A stretch of 64,000 bases of DNA, from the NCBI RefSeq assembly GCF_002188465.1, contig NZ_NINW01000003.1, positions 1 through 64,000 on the forward strand, in the 5' to 3' direction. The stretch comes from Pigmentiphaga sp. NML080357 (lineage in GTDB: Bacteria > Pseudomonadota > Gammaproteobacteria > Burkholderiales > Burkholderiaceae_B). This document shows, one piece after another, positions 18,863 to 27,243 of the stretch. How positions within the stretch are numbered: position 1 is the first letter of the stretch; each line of letters starts with the position of its first letter. The notes beneath the pieces were generated by a model. It did no database searches and was not told the DNA's origin. It was given only the letters and a program-made list of their open reading frames with translations. The position numbers and the translations under genes were made by a program.

Positions 18863-19713
18863 TGGCACGCATCGTCGCAGGCATCGGTAGTTCGCACGTC
18901 CCCTCGATAGGACGCGCCTTCGACCTGGGCAAACAGCAGGACCCGGCATGGAAGCCGCTCTTCGATGGCTACCTTCCGGTCAAGGACTGGCTCGAGAACG
19001 AGATACGGGCCGACGCGGTGGTCTTCGTATACAACGACCACGGCTCGGACTTCGGCCTCGACCGCTGTCCCACTTTCGCGCTGGGTACCGCCGACACCTA
19101 CCCGCTCGCCGACGAGGGCTTCGGCCAGCGTCCGCTGCCGGCGGTCAAGGGCGACCCGGCGCTCTCGTGGCACCTGGCCAACGCGCTGATCGCCGACGAG
19201 TTCGACCTGACGGTGTGCCAGGAAATGGCGGTGGACCACGGCCTGCTCGTTCCGCTGCCGCTGCTCTGGTCCTATCAGCCCGACTGGAGCATCAAGGTGG
19301 TCCCCTTGGTCGTCAACGTGATCCAGCATCCGCTGCCGACCGCGCGCCGATGCCTGCGGCTGGGGCATGCCCTGCGGCGCGCCATCGAAAGCTATCCGGC
19401 CGACATGCGCGTGGCGGTCGTGGGCACGGGCGGCATGTCGCATCAATTGCACGGGGAACGCTTCGGCCACCTGAACGAGGCCTTCGACCAGCGCTGGCTC
19501 GATTTCATCGAATCCGACCCCGAGACCCTGGCCGCCATGACCCACCAGGAGATCATGGACGCGGCGGGCGCCGAGGCGGTGGAACTCATCATGTGGCTAA
19601 TCATGCGGGGCGCCATGGCGCCCAAGGTACGAAGGCTGCACAGGAACTACTACGCGCCGATGACCAGCGGCATGGGACTGATCACTTTCGTGGACGCGGC
19701 GGATCCCGCGTAA
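18862..19713 (+). CDS. ligB: Protocatechuate 4,5-dioxygenase beta subunit (extradiol type)
   Basis: This catalytic subunit of 283 residues binds non-haem Fe(II) and opens protocatechuate between C4 and C5 to 4-carboxy-2-hydroxymuconate semialdehyde. Expected iron ligands are His12 (SSHVPS) and His60 (YNDHGSD), with a Glu in the C-terminal EAVELIMW segment. The acid-base His lies in VGTGGMSHQLHGERFG. The start overlaps the ligA stop by one base (TGATG). None of the next pathway enzymes (ligC, ligI, ligJ, ligK) is in the window, so the lower pathway must be elsewhere. Confidence 0.94.
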   Translation: MARIVAGIGSSHVPSIGRAFDLGKQQDPAWKPLFDGYLPVKDWLENEIRADAVVFVYNDHGSDFGLDRCPTFALGTADTYPLADEGFGQRPLPAVKGDPALSWHLANALIADEFDLTVCQEMAVDHGLLVPLPLLWSYQPDWSIKVVPLVVNVIQHPLPTARRCLRLGHALRRAIESYPADMRVAVVGTGGMSHQLHGERFGHLNEAFDQRWLDFIESDPETLAAMTHQEIMDAAGAEAVELIMWLIMRGAMAPKVRRLHRNYYAPMTSGMGLITFVDAADPA

Positions 19714-19781
19714 AGACGGGCAGCGCCGGCGGCGTGTATCCGCGCCGCCGTCCATTCCTTAGACAACGAGGAGGAGACCTC

Positions 19782-20759
19782 ATGAATCGACGCACATTGC
19801 CGGCATGGCTGCTGGCCGGCGCTCTCACGACCGCAGCGGCGCCGTGCGCAGCCGCGCAGACGACCTATCCGGCGGGCCCCATCCGCATGCTGTCCGGCTC
19901 TCCGCCAGGGGCACCCTCGGACATCATCGCCCGCTCCTTGGCCGAGCAACTCGCCGGCGCCTTCGACCAGACCGTCACGGTTGAAAACCGCCCCGGAGCC
20001 GGCCTCAACCTCGCTCCCGCCGAAATGCTCAGGTCCCGGCCCGACGGCCACGTGCTGCTGGTGGGCGCCGATACGGTCGTCACGGTGAATCCGCTGGTCT
20101 ACAAGAAGCTGAGCTTCGACGCCCGCCGGGACATGGTGCCGGTGTCCATGGTGGCTACCTTCAACCAGGTGCTGGTCTGCCATCCCGGCCTGAAAGTCGC
20201 GCATGCTCGCCAGTTGGTGGAATTGGCCGGGCAGAAGCGGCTGACCTATGCCTCGGGAGGCAACGGCACGCCCGGCCACCTTGCCGGAGCCATGTTCCTG
20301 CGCGCCACCGGCGCGGACATCCAGCACGTGGCCTATCGGGGCCCCAGCCCAGCGCTGACCGACGTCCTCGGCGGCCAGGTGGATTGCGGCTGGCTGGCCG
20401 GCCCGACGGTACTGCCTCACGTGAAGACCGGCAAGCTGACGGCCCTGGCGGTATCCACGGCCGTCCGCTCGCCGAGCCTGCCTGACGTGCCGACCCTGGC
20501 CCAGGCCACGGGCGTCGCCGACCTGGACGCGACGTTCAAGCAGTACGTATGGGTGCACAAGGACACGCCGCCTGCCGCCGTGGCAGCCCTGGAGCGGACC
20601 ATCGCCCAAGCCATGAAGCACCCCGCGGTCAAGGCCCGGCTGACGGAGCTGGACATGGTGACGGCCGGCACGTCGTCGGCCGAGGCTCGCGCGATGCTCA
20701 AGACCGACACCGCGCGCTGGGAACCCATCGTGCAGAGCCTCGGCCTGCAGCTCGACTGA
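19782..20759 (+). CDS. Bug/TctC-type periplasmic solute receptor (2 of 6), in the pobA-ligAB unit
   Basis: The 325-residue receptor has a signal peptide (about residues 1-25, ending AAAQ). Family blocks are SGSPPGAPSDIIARSLAEQL, VENRPGAGLNLAPAEMLRSRPDGHVLL and QHVAYRGPSPALTDVLGGQVD. GAGGAG lies 7-12 bases before the ATG. Being 68 bases behind ligB in the same direction, it probably binds an aromatic acid feeding the protocatechuate pathway, but this is inferred from position only. It converges on a LysR gene. Confidence 0.92.
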   Translation: MNRRTLPAWLLAGALTTAAAPCAAAQTTYPAGPIRMLSGSPPGAPSDIIARSLAEQLAGAFDQTVTVENRPGAGLNLAPAEMLRSRPDGHVLLVGADTVVTVNPLVYKKLSFDARRDMVPVSMVATFNQVLVCHPGLKVAHARQLVELAGQKRLTYASGGNGTPGHLAGAMFLRATGADIQHVAYRGPSPALTDVLGGQVDCGWLAGPTVLPHVKTGKLTALAVSTAVRSPSLPDVPTLAQATGVADLDATFKQYVWVHKDTPPAAVAALERTIAQAMKHPAVKARLTELDMVTAGTSSAEARAMLKTDTARWEPIVQSLGLQLD

Positions 20760-20768
20760 CGAGTCCCC

Positions 20769-21701
20769 TCATGCAGGCAGCGGCCCCGCCGTCTGCCTGC
20801 CCATGCCGGCGATGATGCGGCTGCACGACTCGCACATGGCCGCGAGTTCGGCGGCAGCCGGCGTCAGCGATACGTCGGCGCGGCGCACCAGGCATATCTC
20901 GAAGCTGTGCGCCTGCTCCTCCAGCTCCACCGGGACCACGCGGTTGCCCAGCAAGCCCTGGTCCAGCATGACGCGCGGCACCAGCGCCAGCAGGTCGGTC
21001 GAGTTGACCAGGGCCATGACCTGTGCGAAGGACTCGCATCGCACGGCGGCCCGGGGCGTGGGCAAACCGTTGTCCTCGAAAAAACGCACGATGGTGCCGC
21101 CGGGCCTGCCCGGGGGACCCATGACCACCCACTCGCAGGTGGCCAGTTCGCGCAACGAGCGCGCGCCGGCCATGGGATGTCCCTTGCGCGCCACCACGTT
21201 CAGGCGTGTCTGCAGCAGCGGGGTGCTGACCAGCCCGCCACCGGCACCTTCGTCCGGCACGGAAGTCACGGCAAAATCTATCTGTCCCAATTGCAGCGAA
21301 GGCAGGATCTGCTCGAAGAACCCGCCGGTCAGCCGCAATTCCACCTTCGGGAAACGGGCGCGGAAATCGGCCACCACGCGCGGCAACAGGAGCGCCGTCA
21401 TGGAAGGCCCGATCGCCACGTCCACGGGACCGGCGGCGTGCCCGTGCAATTGCAGCACTTCGTCCTCGGCGCGCCGTGCTTCGCGGTCGATCATGATGGC
21501 CCGCGCATACAACCTCCGCCCGGCTTCGGTCAGATGCACCCCTCGTCCGGACCGGACCAGCAGGGCTCCGCCGAGCGAGGATTCCAGCGCCTTCAGGCTG
21601 CTGGTCAGTCCCGCCTGCGACACGCCCAGGATGCGGGCGGCCTGCCTGAAGCTGCCCTGTTCGGCCACTGCCAGGAAATCGCGCAGTTGTTGTAGCGTCA
21701 T
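20769..21701 (-). CDS. LysR-type transcriptional regulator
   Basis: The 310-residue regulator has an N-terminal winged helix (residues 1-60: LRDFLAVAEQGSFRQAARILGVSQAGLTSSLKALES). The periplasmic-binding-protein-like effector domain follows. It lies at the 3' end of the series leuC-like, leuD-like, isochorismatase-like, lyase-like, 70 bases after the lyase stop, so it may be cotranscribed with them. It converges on the ligAB-bug unit, so it could control either set. The start at 21701 fits the HTH; the longer frame to 21764 is not supported. Confidence 0.92.
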   Translation of the reverse strand: MTLQQLRDFLAVAEQGSFRQAARILGVSQAGLTSSLKALESSLGGALLVRSGRGVHLTEAGRRLYARAIMIDREARRAEDEVLQLHGHAAGPVDVAIGPSMTALLLPRVVADFRARFPKVELRLTGGFFEQILPSLQLGQIDFAVTSVPDEGAGGGLVSTPLLQTRLNVVARKGHPMAGARSLRELATCEWVVMGPPGRPGGTIVRFFEDNGLPTPRAAVRCESFAQVMALVNSTDLLALVPRVMLDQGLLGNRVVPVELEEQAHSFEICLVRRADVSLTPAAAELAAMCESCSRIIAGMGRQTAGPLPA

Positions 21702-21771
21702 TGCCGTCTCCGACGGATGCGGCGGCCGCATCGCGTTTTGTCGAAGACGCAATGATCGCACCAACCGGACG

Positions 21772-22635
21772 TCAGGCGGAGTACGAATTCCCCTGCCGCA
21801 TCAGCTCCGGCGTGCCGATCAGTTCGTTCAGCGCCTCGAAGTCCAGCATGCGCTCGCGCCAGGGCGCCGTGGTGCCGTGGGCTTGCAGGCTGGCGTAGTA
21901 GGCCCGCAGCGTATGGGCGACGGCACGCGCGGTGCCGCCCGGAAAGATGGCGATGGAGAAACCGTGCCGCTGCAGTTCGGCCGCGCTCTGCACCGGCGTC
22001 TTGCCGCCCTCCACCATGTTGGCCAGCAATGGCGCGCGCCCGGCAAAACGGCCGCACGCGGCCGCCATCTGCTCGGGCGTCCTCAAGGCCTCGATGAACA
22101 GCGCATCGGCGCCTGCCTCCAGATAGCGCTCGGCGCGCTCCAGCGCGGCGTCCAGCCCCTCGACGGCGAGCGCGTCGGTGCGAGCCAGGATCAGGGTCTC
22201 GCTCGAGACGCGCGCATCGAGCGCGGCCTTCAGCTTGCCCACCATTTCGCCGGCAGGCACCACGGACTTGCCGTCCAGGTGGCCACAGCGCTTGGGAAAA
22301 GTCTGGTCCTCGAGTTGTATCACCGCGGCGCCCGCGCGCTCGAACCCGCGTACCGTGCGCATCACGTTCAAGGCGTTGCCGAAGCCGGTATCCGCGTCGA
22401 CGATGACAGGCAGCGCAACCCGCTCGGCGATGCGCGCCAATGTATCGGCCACCTCGGTGTAGGTGGTCAGGCCGACGTCCGAGCGTCCCAGCCGGGTATA
22501 GGCGATGGAGGCGCCCGACAGGTACAAGGCCTCGAAGCCCGCCTGCTCGGCGATCAGCGCGCTGAAAGCGTCATAGACGCCCGGCGCGAGTACGATATCG
22601 GGACGCGCGAGGCGCGCGCGCATGTCATGGGGCAT
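21772..22635 (-). CDS. Isocitrate lyase / PEP mutase superfamily carbon-carbon lyase
   Basis: This TIM-barrel enzyme of 287 residues has the Mg-binding VDADTGFGN loop, IQLEDQTFPKRCGH and the active-site KRCGHLDGK, the signature of 2-methylisocitrate lyase, oxaloacetate decarboxylase and 2,3-dimethylmalate lyase relatives. These enzymes cleave or form the C-C bond next to a 2-oxoacid enolate. GAAGGAGAAA lies just upstream of the ATG at 22635. It follows the isochorismatase-like gene by 13 bases in the operon with LeuCD-like hydratase subunits. A hydratase followed by this lyase would hydrate an unsaturated dicarboxylate and then cleave the malate product. Confidence 0.9.
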   Translation of the reverse strand: MPHDMRARLARPDIVLAPGVYDAFSALIAEQAGFEALYLSGASIAYTRLGRSDVGLTTYTEVADTLARIAERVALPVIVDADTGFGNALNVMRTVRGFERAGAAVIQLEDQTFPKRCGHLDGKSVVPAGEMVGKLKAALDARVSSETLILARTDALAVEGLDAALERAERYLEAGADALFIEALRTPEQMAAACGRFAGRAPLLANMVEGGKTPVQSAAELQRHGFSIAIFPGGTARAVAHTLRAYYASLQAHGTTAPWRERMLDFEALNELIGTPELMRQGNSYSA

Positions 22636-22648
22636 GGGAATTTCTCCT

Positions 22649-23281
22649 TCAGGCCTGGCCGGGTGCGGCAAGGGCGCGTTCGAAACCCTTGCAATCCGTC
22701 ACGTCGGCGATCCCCGCCATGTCGGCGAGCGCGGTCGCGTGCACTTCTTCGCGGAAGGCGGCGCAGCCGTCGGCCAGCACGATGACGTGGTACTCCCGCA
22801 TATGGGCGTCGCGCACCGTGCTCGCCACCCCGCCATTGGTCACGATGCCGCATACCGCCACCGTATCGATGCCCGCATGGCGCAGCACCCAGTCGAGCTG
22901 GGTCTGGAAAAAGGCCGAATAGGCGACTTTGCAGACCGACACGTCGACCAGTCCGTCCAGTTCCGGCACGTTGGCCTGCCCACGGCTGCCCGGCGCGAAA
23001 TCCCCTTTGCGCAGGAACGGACGCAGGGCGGCCAGGTGGGAGGCGATCATGGGCTCGCCCCGGCCATCCGGCCACAGCGTGAACTGGCTGGCTGCCACCA
23101 GGCCGCCTGCCGCCTTGAGGGCGCGCGCGGCTGCCGCCACCCGCGGAGGCAGCGCAGCCGCCGCCATGCTCACCGCGCCACCCCGGGCATAGGCGCCATC
23201 GGGTGCCAGGAAATCGTTCTGCAGGTCGACGATCAAGAGCGCGGTGCGCGCCGGATCGAGGGAAGAAGCATCGGGCATCAT
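22649..23281 (-). CDS. Isochorismatase-fold hydrolase lacking the nucleophilic cysteine
   Basis: The 210-residue protein has the fold's Asp in LLIVDLQNDF and Lys in VCKVAYSAFF. At the place where amidohydrolase members carry the catalytic Cys (TNVCVEST pattern) it reads GIVTNGGVASTVRDA, that is Gly instead of Cys. In the true isochorismatase group (PhzD/EntB type) this position is also non-Cys, so the protein may act as a vinyl-ether or other non-thiol hydrolase rather than an amidase. It sits 33 bases after the LeuD-like gene and 13 bases before the lyase, clearly within the operon. Confidence 0.88.
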   Translation of the reverse strand: MMPDASSLDPARTALLIVDLQNDFLAPDGAYARGGAVSMAAAALPPRVAAAARALKAAGGLVAASQFTLWPDGRGEPMIASHLAALRPFLRKGDFAPGSRGQANVPELDGLVDVSVCKVAYSAFFQTQLDWVLRHAGIDTVAVCGIVTNGGVASTVRDAHMREYHVIVLADGCAAFREEVHATALADMAGIADVTDCKGFERALAAPGQA

Positions 23282-23314
23282 GTTGATCAGGACATGCGGC
23301 GCGCCGGGCGGACC

Positions 23315-23854
23315 TCAGCCATGCGCGGGTTGGCGGGCCAGCCGCTTGCGCAACTGGTTCAGGAGCCCGCCGCTGCGGGCCATGTCGACGAGGAAATCGG
23401 GAACCGGTTCGCACGCCAGCACCCGGCCATCCTGCGCGACGACCTCGGGCGCGCCGCGGAACCGGATGCCGATCCGCTCGGCCTCGGCCAGGGACTCGGC
23501 ATCCCGGCAGGTAAGCAGCATCAGGCCCACGTTGAAGGCGTTGCGGAAGAACAGCCCGCCATAGGACGGCGCGATCACCGCCGCCACGCCCAGGCGCACC
23601 AGCGCCGCGGCGGCCTGTTCGCGCGAAGACCCGATGCCGAAGCCCGGCCCGGCGACCACGACGTCGCCAGGCCGCACGTCGCCGGCAAACTCGGGCCGCA
23701 CCGACTCCAGGCAATGCTTGGCGATGACATCGATGCCATGCTGCATGACATATCCCGGGGCAAGCAGGTCGGTATCGATGTCCGGCCCCAGCTTCCAGAC
23801 GCGATGCGAAGCGTCCTCCACGAGGAAAGGAGCGCCGCCTTCGGTCGTCCTCAT
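23315..23854 (-). CDS. LeuD-like small subunit of a 3-isopropylmalate dehydratase-type hydro-lyase
   Basis: The 179-residue swivelling subunit has PDIDTDLLAPGYV at its start and the GPGFGIGSSREQAAAALV loop that places the substrate-binding Ser-Arg. Its ATG overlaps the leuC-like stop by four bases (ATGA), so the two are translationally coupled. Presence beside an ICL/PEP-mutase-like lyase and absence of leuA/leuB argue for a catabolic hydratase of a maleate-like acid rather than leucine synthesis. That assignment is inference. Confidence 0.9.
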   Translation of the reverse strand: MRTTEGGAPFLVEDASHRVWKLGPDIDTDLLAPGYVMQHGIDVIAKHCLESVRPEFAGDVRPGDVVVAGPGFGIGSSREQAAAALVRLGVAAVIAPSYGGLFFRNAFNVGLMLLTCRDAESLAEAERIGIRFRGAPEVVAQDGRVLACEPVPDFLVDMARSGGLLNQLRKRLARQPAHG

Positions 23855-25128
23855 GCCAGCACCTCGCGCGGATCGCTGATGGCGCCGCGCAGGGCGGACG
23901 CCGCCACCGTGTACGGGGAGCCGAGATAGACGCTGGCGGTGGGCGAGCCCATGCGGCCCTTGAAGTTGCGCGCCGTGGTGGAAATGACCGTCACGTCGTC
24001 TCCCATGGGATTGCCGTAGCCGGCGCAAGCGCCGCACGAGGTCGGGTGGAGCTCGCCGCCGGCGTCGAGCAGCGCCTGCAATACGCCTTCGCGCCGTGCC
24101 GTCTCCTGATCTTGCAGGCTGGCCGGCGCAACGATCAGACGCACGCCTGGCGCGACCCGCCGGCCTCGCAGGACGGCGGCGGCGGCACGCAGGTCTTCGA
24201 GCTTGGCGCCGGTGCAGGCGCCGACATAGGCGACCTGGACCGGAACGCGATCGTAGTCGCCGACGGGCCGGGAATTGGCGGGGCTGTGCGGCGCGGCCAC
24301 CATGGGCGGCAGGCCGCAGGCATCGAACTCGAAGCGCGTGCACACCGCATCGGCATCGGTCTCCCACCCTTCGATATCCGGCACTTGCGCGCCCGTGCGC
24401 GCGAGCCATTCCACCGTGGTGGCGTCGGGAGCGATCAGGCCGGCCTGCGCGCCGAGCTCGGCGCTCATGTTCGACAGCGTCATGCGCTCCTGCATGCTCA
24501 AGGCCTGGACCGCGGGCCCGCAGAACTCGACCGCCTGGTAGGCGCCGCCGTTCATGCCGAAGCGGGCCAGCATGTGCAGCATCATGTCCTTGGCCGTCAC
24601 GCCCGCGGGCAAGGATCCGGACCAGTGCATGCGCAAGGTGTCGGGCACCCGCAGCCAGATCTCGCCGGTCACGACGACCCCCAGCATTTCGGTGGCGCCG
24701 ATGCCGAACATGTAGGCGCCGAACGCGCCGCCGGTGGGCGAATGCGAATCGCCGCCCACGCAGAACATGCCGGGCAGGATATGCCCGCCTTGCGGCAGCA
24801 CGACATGGCAGATGCCCTGGCTGTCGTAGACGTGAGGCAGCGCCTGCTCCCGCGCCCATTCGCGCGCGATGCGCACGATCTTCCTGGAGCTCTCGTCCCG
24901 CTCGGGCACGTAGTGATCCATGACCAGCACGACCCGGGACTTGTCCCAGATCTGCGCCCCCAGCTCTTCCAGCATCGGCTGCAGCCGCCTCGGCCCGGAA
25001 GAATCATGGAACATCGCGAGATCCACCTTGCAGGTGACGATCTCGCCCACGTCCACCCTTGCGCGTCCCGCGGCCCGCGCAATCAGCTTCTGCGCCAGCG
25101 TCTGGCCTTTACCCGGCGACGTATTCAA
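23851..25128 (-). CDS. LeuC-like large [4Fe-4S] subunit of a hydro-lyase
   Basis: This aconitase-superfamily large subunit of 425 residues has KGQTLAQKLIARAAGR at the start and GGDSHSPTGGAFGAYMFGIG. The three cluster cysteines are in YVGACTGAK and SCGACAGYG. It would hydrate or dehydrate an unsaturated dicarboxylic acid with the LeuD-like subunit. No ATG is available in frame: TTG at 25128 is the best start, preceded by GGTGAGAGG. That TTG overlaps the TGA of a 15-codon leader reading that begins with ATG at 25172 and has AGGA six bases before it. Transcription is probably controlled by the operator at 25173-25190. Confidence 0.88.
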   Translation of the reverse strand: MNTSPGKGQTLAQKLIARAAGRARVDVGEIVTCKVDLAMFHDSSGPRRLQPMLEELGAQIWDKSRVVLVMDHYVPERDESSRKIVRIAREWAREQALPHVYDSQGICHVVLPQGGHILPGMFCVGGDSHSPTGGAFGAYMFGIGATEMLGVVVTGEIWLRVPDTLRMHWSGSLPAGVTAKDMMLHMLARFGMNGGAYQAVEFCGPAVQALSMQERMTLSNMSAELGAQAGLIAPDATTVEWLARTGAQVPDIEGWETDADAVCTRFEFDACGLPPMVAAPHSPANSRPVGDYDRVPVQVAYVGACTGAKLEDLRAAAAVLRGRRVAPGVRLIVAPASLQDQETARREGVLQALLDAGGELHPTSCGACAGYGNPMGDDVTVISTTARNFKGRMGSPTASVYLGSPYTVAASALRGAISDPREVLA

Positions 25129-25172
25129 CCTCTCACCCGACGTCCTCGAAGAGCCCGAGGGCTCGTTCTCAT
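25125..25172 (-). other. Possible 15-codon leader ORF coupled to the leuC-like gene
   Basis: An ATG with AGGA spaced six bases upstream opens a short Arg-rich reading of 15 codons, whose TGA overlaps the TTG start of the leuC-like gene (TTGA). Its Shine-Dalgarno lies inside the operator. It could provide translational coupling, or it could mark a frameshifted original N-terminus. No attenuator structure was recognised. Confidence 0.4.
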
Positions 25173-25190
25173 CTATTGTCCTAACAATAG
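25173..25190. promoter_or_regulatory. GntR operator 1, upstream of the leuCD-like operon
   Basis: CTATTGTCCTAACAATAG carries 7-bp perfect arms (CTATTGT/ACAATAG) around four bases. On the minus strand a TACTAT -10-like element overlaps its upstream arm, so repressor binding would block the promoter. It matches operators 2 and 3 at the CTATTG-N6-CAATAG core. The surrounding gap 25191-25328 shows no other feature. Confidence 0.75.
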
Positions 25191-25328
25191 TACATTTGAT
25201 TCGGGCGTTTGTGTGGGGTTTTCTCGCCGCCGTCCGCACACAGGCGCAGCAATTCGTTTCGGCCCGCGTCCTGGCGCAGCGGACGGACGCACCGCCGCCC
25301 GCGCCGGGCAACGGGGCAGACGGCGTGG

Positions 25329-26114
25329 TCAGCGCATATAGGCGTTGAAATCCTTGCTGACCCAGACCTTGGCATCGATGTCGCCTACCCGCGACAGCTC
25401 CATCTCGTATTCGTAGCGGTCCGGGCAATACAGCCCCTGCAGCCACAGGACGGGCCGGTCGTTCACGTCGTAGACCAGGCGGTTCACCGACAGCAGCGCC
25501 GATCCCAGCGGCATGCCGAGCAGCCCCGCCACGGTGGCGTCGGCCTGGCGCGCCGAGATGCTCTGGCGCGCGCGCCCGATCTCGACGCCGGACTCTTCGA
25601 TCAGCACCAGCATGGCCTTGCGCCCCAACTGGCGCCGGCCGAGGTTGCCGGCGAATTCGCGCGGCACCCATGTGGTAATGCAGGAGACCGGCCCGGCCTT
25701 GGTGCTGCGCACGCGCACCGCGCGCAGCACCTGGCTCCGCGGCGGGATCTGCAGCATGTCCGCGACGGGCTCGGTCGCCGCGACGTAGTCGTGCTCGACG
25801 ACCTTGACGGTCGTATCCAGGCTGGCCGTGATGAGGTTGTCCAGCAGGCCCGTCATCTTGGTGGCCGGCGGCACGCTGCGGCTGGCCGCGCCCGCGGGCG
25901 GCAGCCGGCGCGTGCCGCGTCCCGCCGAACGTTCGATCAGGCCTTCCAGCGCCAGGTTCTCGAGCGCCTTGCGCACGGTAGCCCGCGAAACCGCGAACTC
26001 CTCCATCAGCTCCAGCTCGCCGGGCACGCGCTCGTCGTACACGCCATCGCGCAGCCGCTCTTTCAACACCAGGTACACGCTGTGGTACTTCGGCAAGGGC
26101 AAGGTTTGCTGCAT
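25329..26114 (-). CDS. GntR-family regulator, HutC subfamily
   Basis: The 261-residue protein has a winged helix (residues about 8-75, with FAVSRATVRKALENLALEGLIERSAGRGT) and a C-terminal UTRA effector domain (about 95-255). HutC-type proteins are usually repressors released by a pathway metabolite. It is divergent from the Bug receptor and upstream of the leuCD-like operon. Near-identical palindromes lie in its own promoter region, before the leuC-like gene and before the second monooxygenase, which makes it the probable regulator of all of them. Confidence 0.92.
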   Translation of the reverse strand: MQQTLPLPKYHSVYLVLKERLRDGVYDERVPGELELMEEFAVSRATVRKALENLALEGLIERSAGRGTRRLPPAGAASRSVPPATKMTGLLDNLITASLDTTVKVVEHDYVAATEPVADMLQIPPRSQVLRAVRVRSTKAGPVSCITTWVPREFAGNLGRRQLGRKAMLVLIEESGVEIGRARQSISARQADATVAGLLGMPLGSALLSVNRLVYDVNDRPVLWLQGLYCPDRYEYEMELSRVGDIDAKVWVSKDFNAYMR

Positions 26115-26129
26115 AGGCCTATTTCTGTC

Positions 26130-26147
26130 TTATTGTCTGTCCAATAG
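26130..26147. promoter_or_regulatory. GntR operator 2, between gntR and the Bug receptor gene
   Basis: TTATTGTCTGTCCAATAG matches the CTATTG-N6-CAATAG core with one change at the first base. It sits 16 bases before the regulator's ATG and about 78 bases before the receptor ATG, in an AT-rich divergent promoter. It suggests autoregulation and control of the receptor-racemase pair. Confidence 0.72.
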
Positions 26148-26224
26148 AACAATTTATCTTGACTCGACGACAGGACCTGATCGAATATCCATATGCCGTC
26201 GTACACATTCTTCAGGTCCATGTC

Positions 26225-27235
26225 ATGCGCCATCATATTACAGGGGAACCCTGCGCCCGCCCCCGCGCGTTGAACGTCCTGCGCCGTGCGTTGCTGGCCG
26301 CGGGCCTTGCGGCCGCCTCGGTCGCGGCCCAGGCGGAAACCTATCCCGACCGCCCCATCAAGCTCATCGTGCCGTTCAGCCCGGGCGGCACCACCGACGT
26401 CATCGGCCGCCTGGTGGCCAATGCGCTCGAACAGGAAATCGGACAGTCCGTCATCGTCGACAACAAGGGCGGCGCCGGCTCCATCCTCGGCACCGACCTC
26501 GGGGCGAAGGCGCAGCCCAACGGCTACACGCTGGTCATCACCAACGGCGCGGCCATCACCACGGGGCCGCTGCTGGGCCAGAAGATTCCGTACGATCCCT
26601 ACCGGGACTTCGCCCATATCATGCTGCTGGGCACCTTTCCCAACGGGCTGATCGTGCGCACCGGCCATCCGGCCAAGGACTTCAAGGAATTCGTCGAGCT
26701 GGCCCGCAAGGCGGGCGGCAAGTACAACTACGGCTCGGCCGGCGTCGGCTCGGCGGGTTTCCTGACCGGTGAGATGCTCAAGCAGAAAGGACGCCTGGAC
26801 ATGACCCACGTCCCGTACAAGGGAACGGGTCCCGCCATGAACGACCTGCTGGGCGGCCAGCTCGACGCGATCTTCAACAATATGTCGGTGGCCGCCACCC
26901 AGGCGCGGGCCGGGAACGTCCGCATCCTGGCCGTCAGCGGCCCCCGGCGCGTGCCGGCTTTCCCCGACGTCCCGACCATGGACGAGACCATACCGGGAAT
27001 GGTGGGCGAAGCCTGGTTCGGCGTCTCGGCGCCAGCGGGCACGCCCGCCCCGGTGGTGGACAAGCTGCAGGCCTCGCTCGGCAAGGTCATGGCAAGCGCC
27101 GACTTCCGCGCCAAGCTGGCCGAGCAGGGCCTCACGCCCATCGGCGCGCCGCAGGCGGAGTTCGTGAAGTTCCTGCAGGATGAAGAGCGCAAGTGGGCGC
27201 CCGTCATCAAGGCCGCCAACATCAAACTGGACTGA
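26225..27235 (+). CDS. Bug/TctC-type periplasmic solute receptor (3 of 6), GntR regulon
   Basis: This 336-residue receptor has the blocks IVPFSPGGTTDVIGRLVANAL, VDNKGGAGSILGTDLGAKAQPNGYTLV, THVPYKGTGPAMNDLLGGQLD and APAGTPAPVVDKLQ. The signal peptide follows an unusually long basic N-terminus from the ATG at 26225. A TTG at 26273, giving a compact leader (LNVLRRALLAAGLAAASVAAQA), is a plausible alternative start. The adjacent racemase-fold gene starts 8 bases after the stop. It probably imports the substrate of this regulon. Confidence 0.9.
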   Translation: MRHHITGEPCARPRALNVLRRALLAAGLAAASVAAQAETYPDRPIKLIVPFSPGGTTDVIGRLVANALEQEIGQSVIVDNKGGAGSILGTDLGAKAQPNGYTLVITNGAAITTGPLLGQKIPYDPYRDFAHIMLLGTFPNGLIVRTGHPAKDFKEFVELARKAGGKYNYGSAGVGSAGFLTGEMLKQKGRLDMTHVPYKGTGPAMNDLLGGQLDAIFNNMSVAATQARAGNVRILAVSGPRRVPAFPDVPTMDETIPGMVGEAWFGVSAPAGTPAPVVDKLQASLGKVMASADFRAKLAEQGLTPIGAPQAEFVKFLQDEERKWAPVIKAANIKLD

Positions 27236-27243
27236 TTCCGGCA

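Noticed and set aside
23315-25128. Leucine biosynthesis (leuCD) reading of the hydratase genes
   Set aside because: No leuA or leuB nearby, catabolic neighbours, and a HutC-type repressor with matching operators argue against it. Isopropylmalate activity cannot be fully excluded from sequence.
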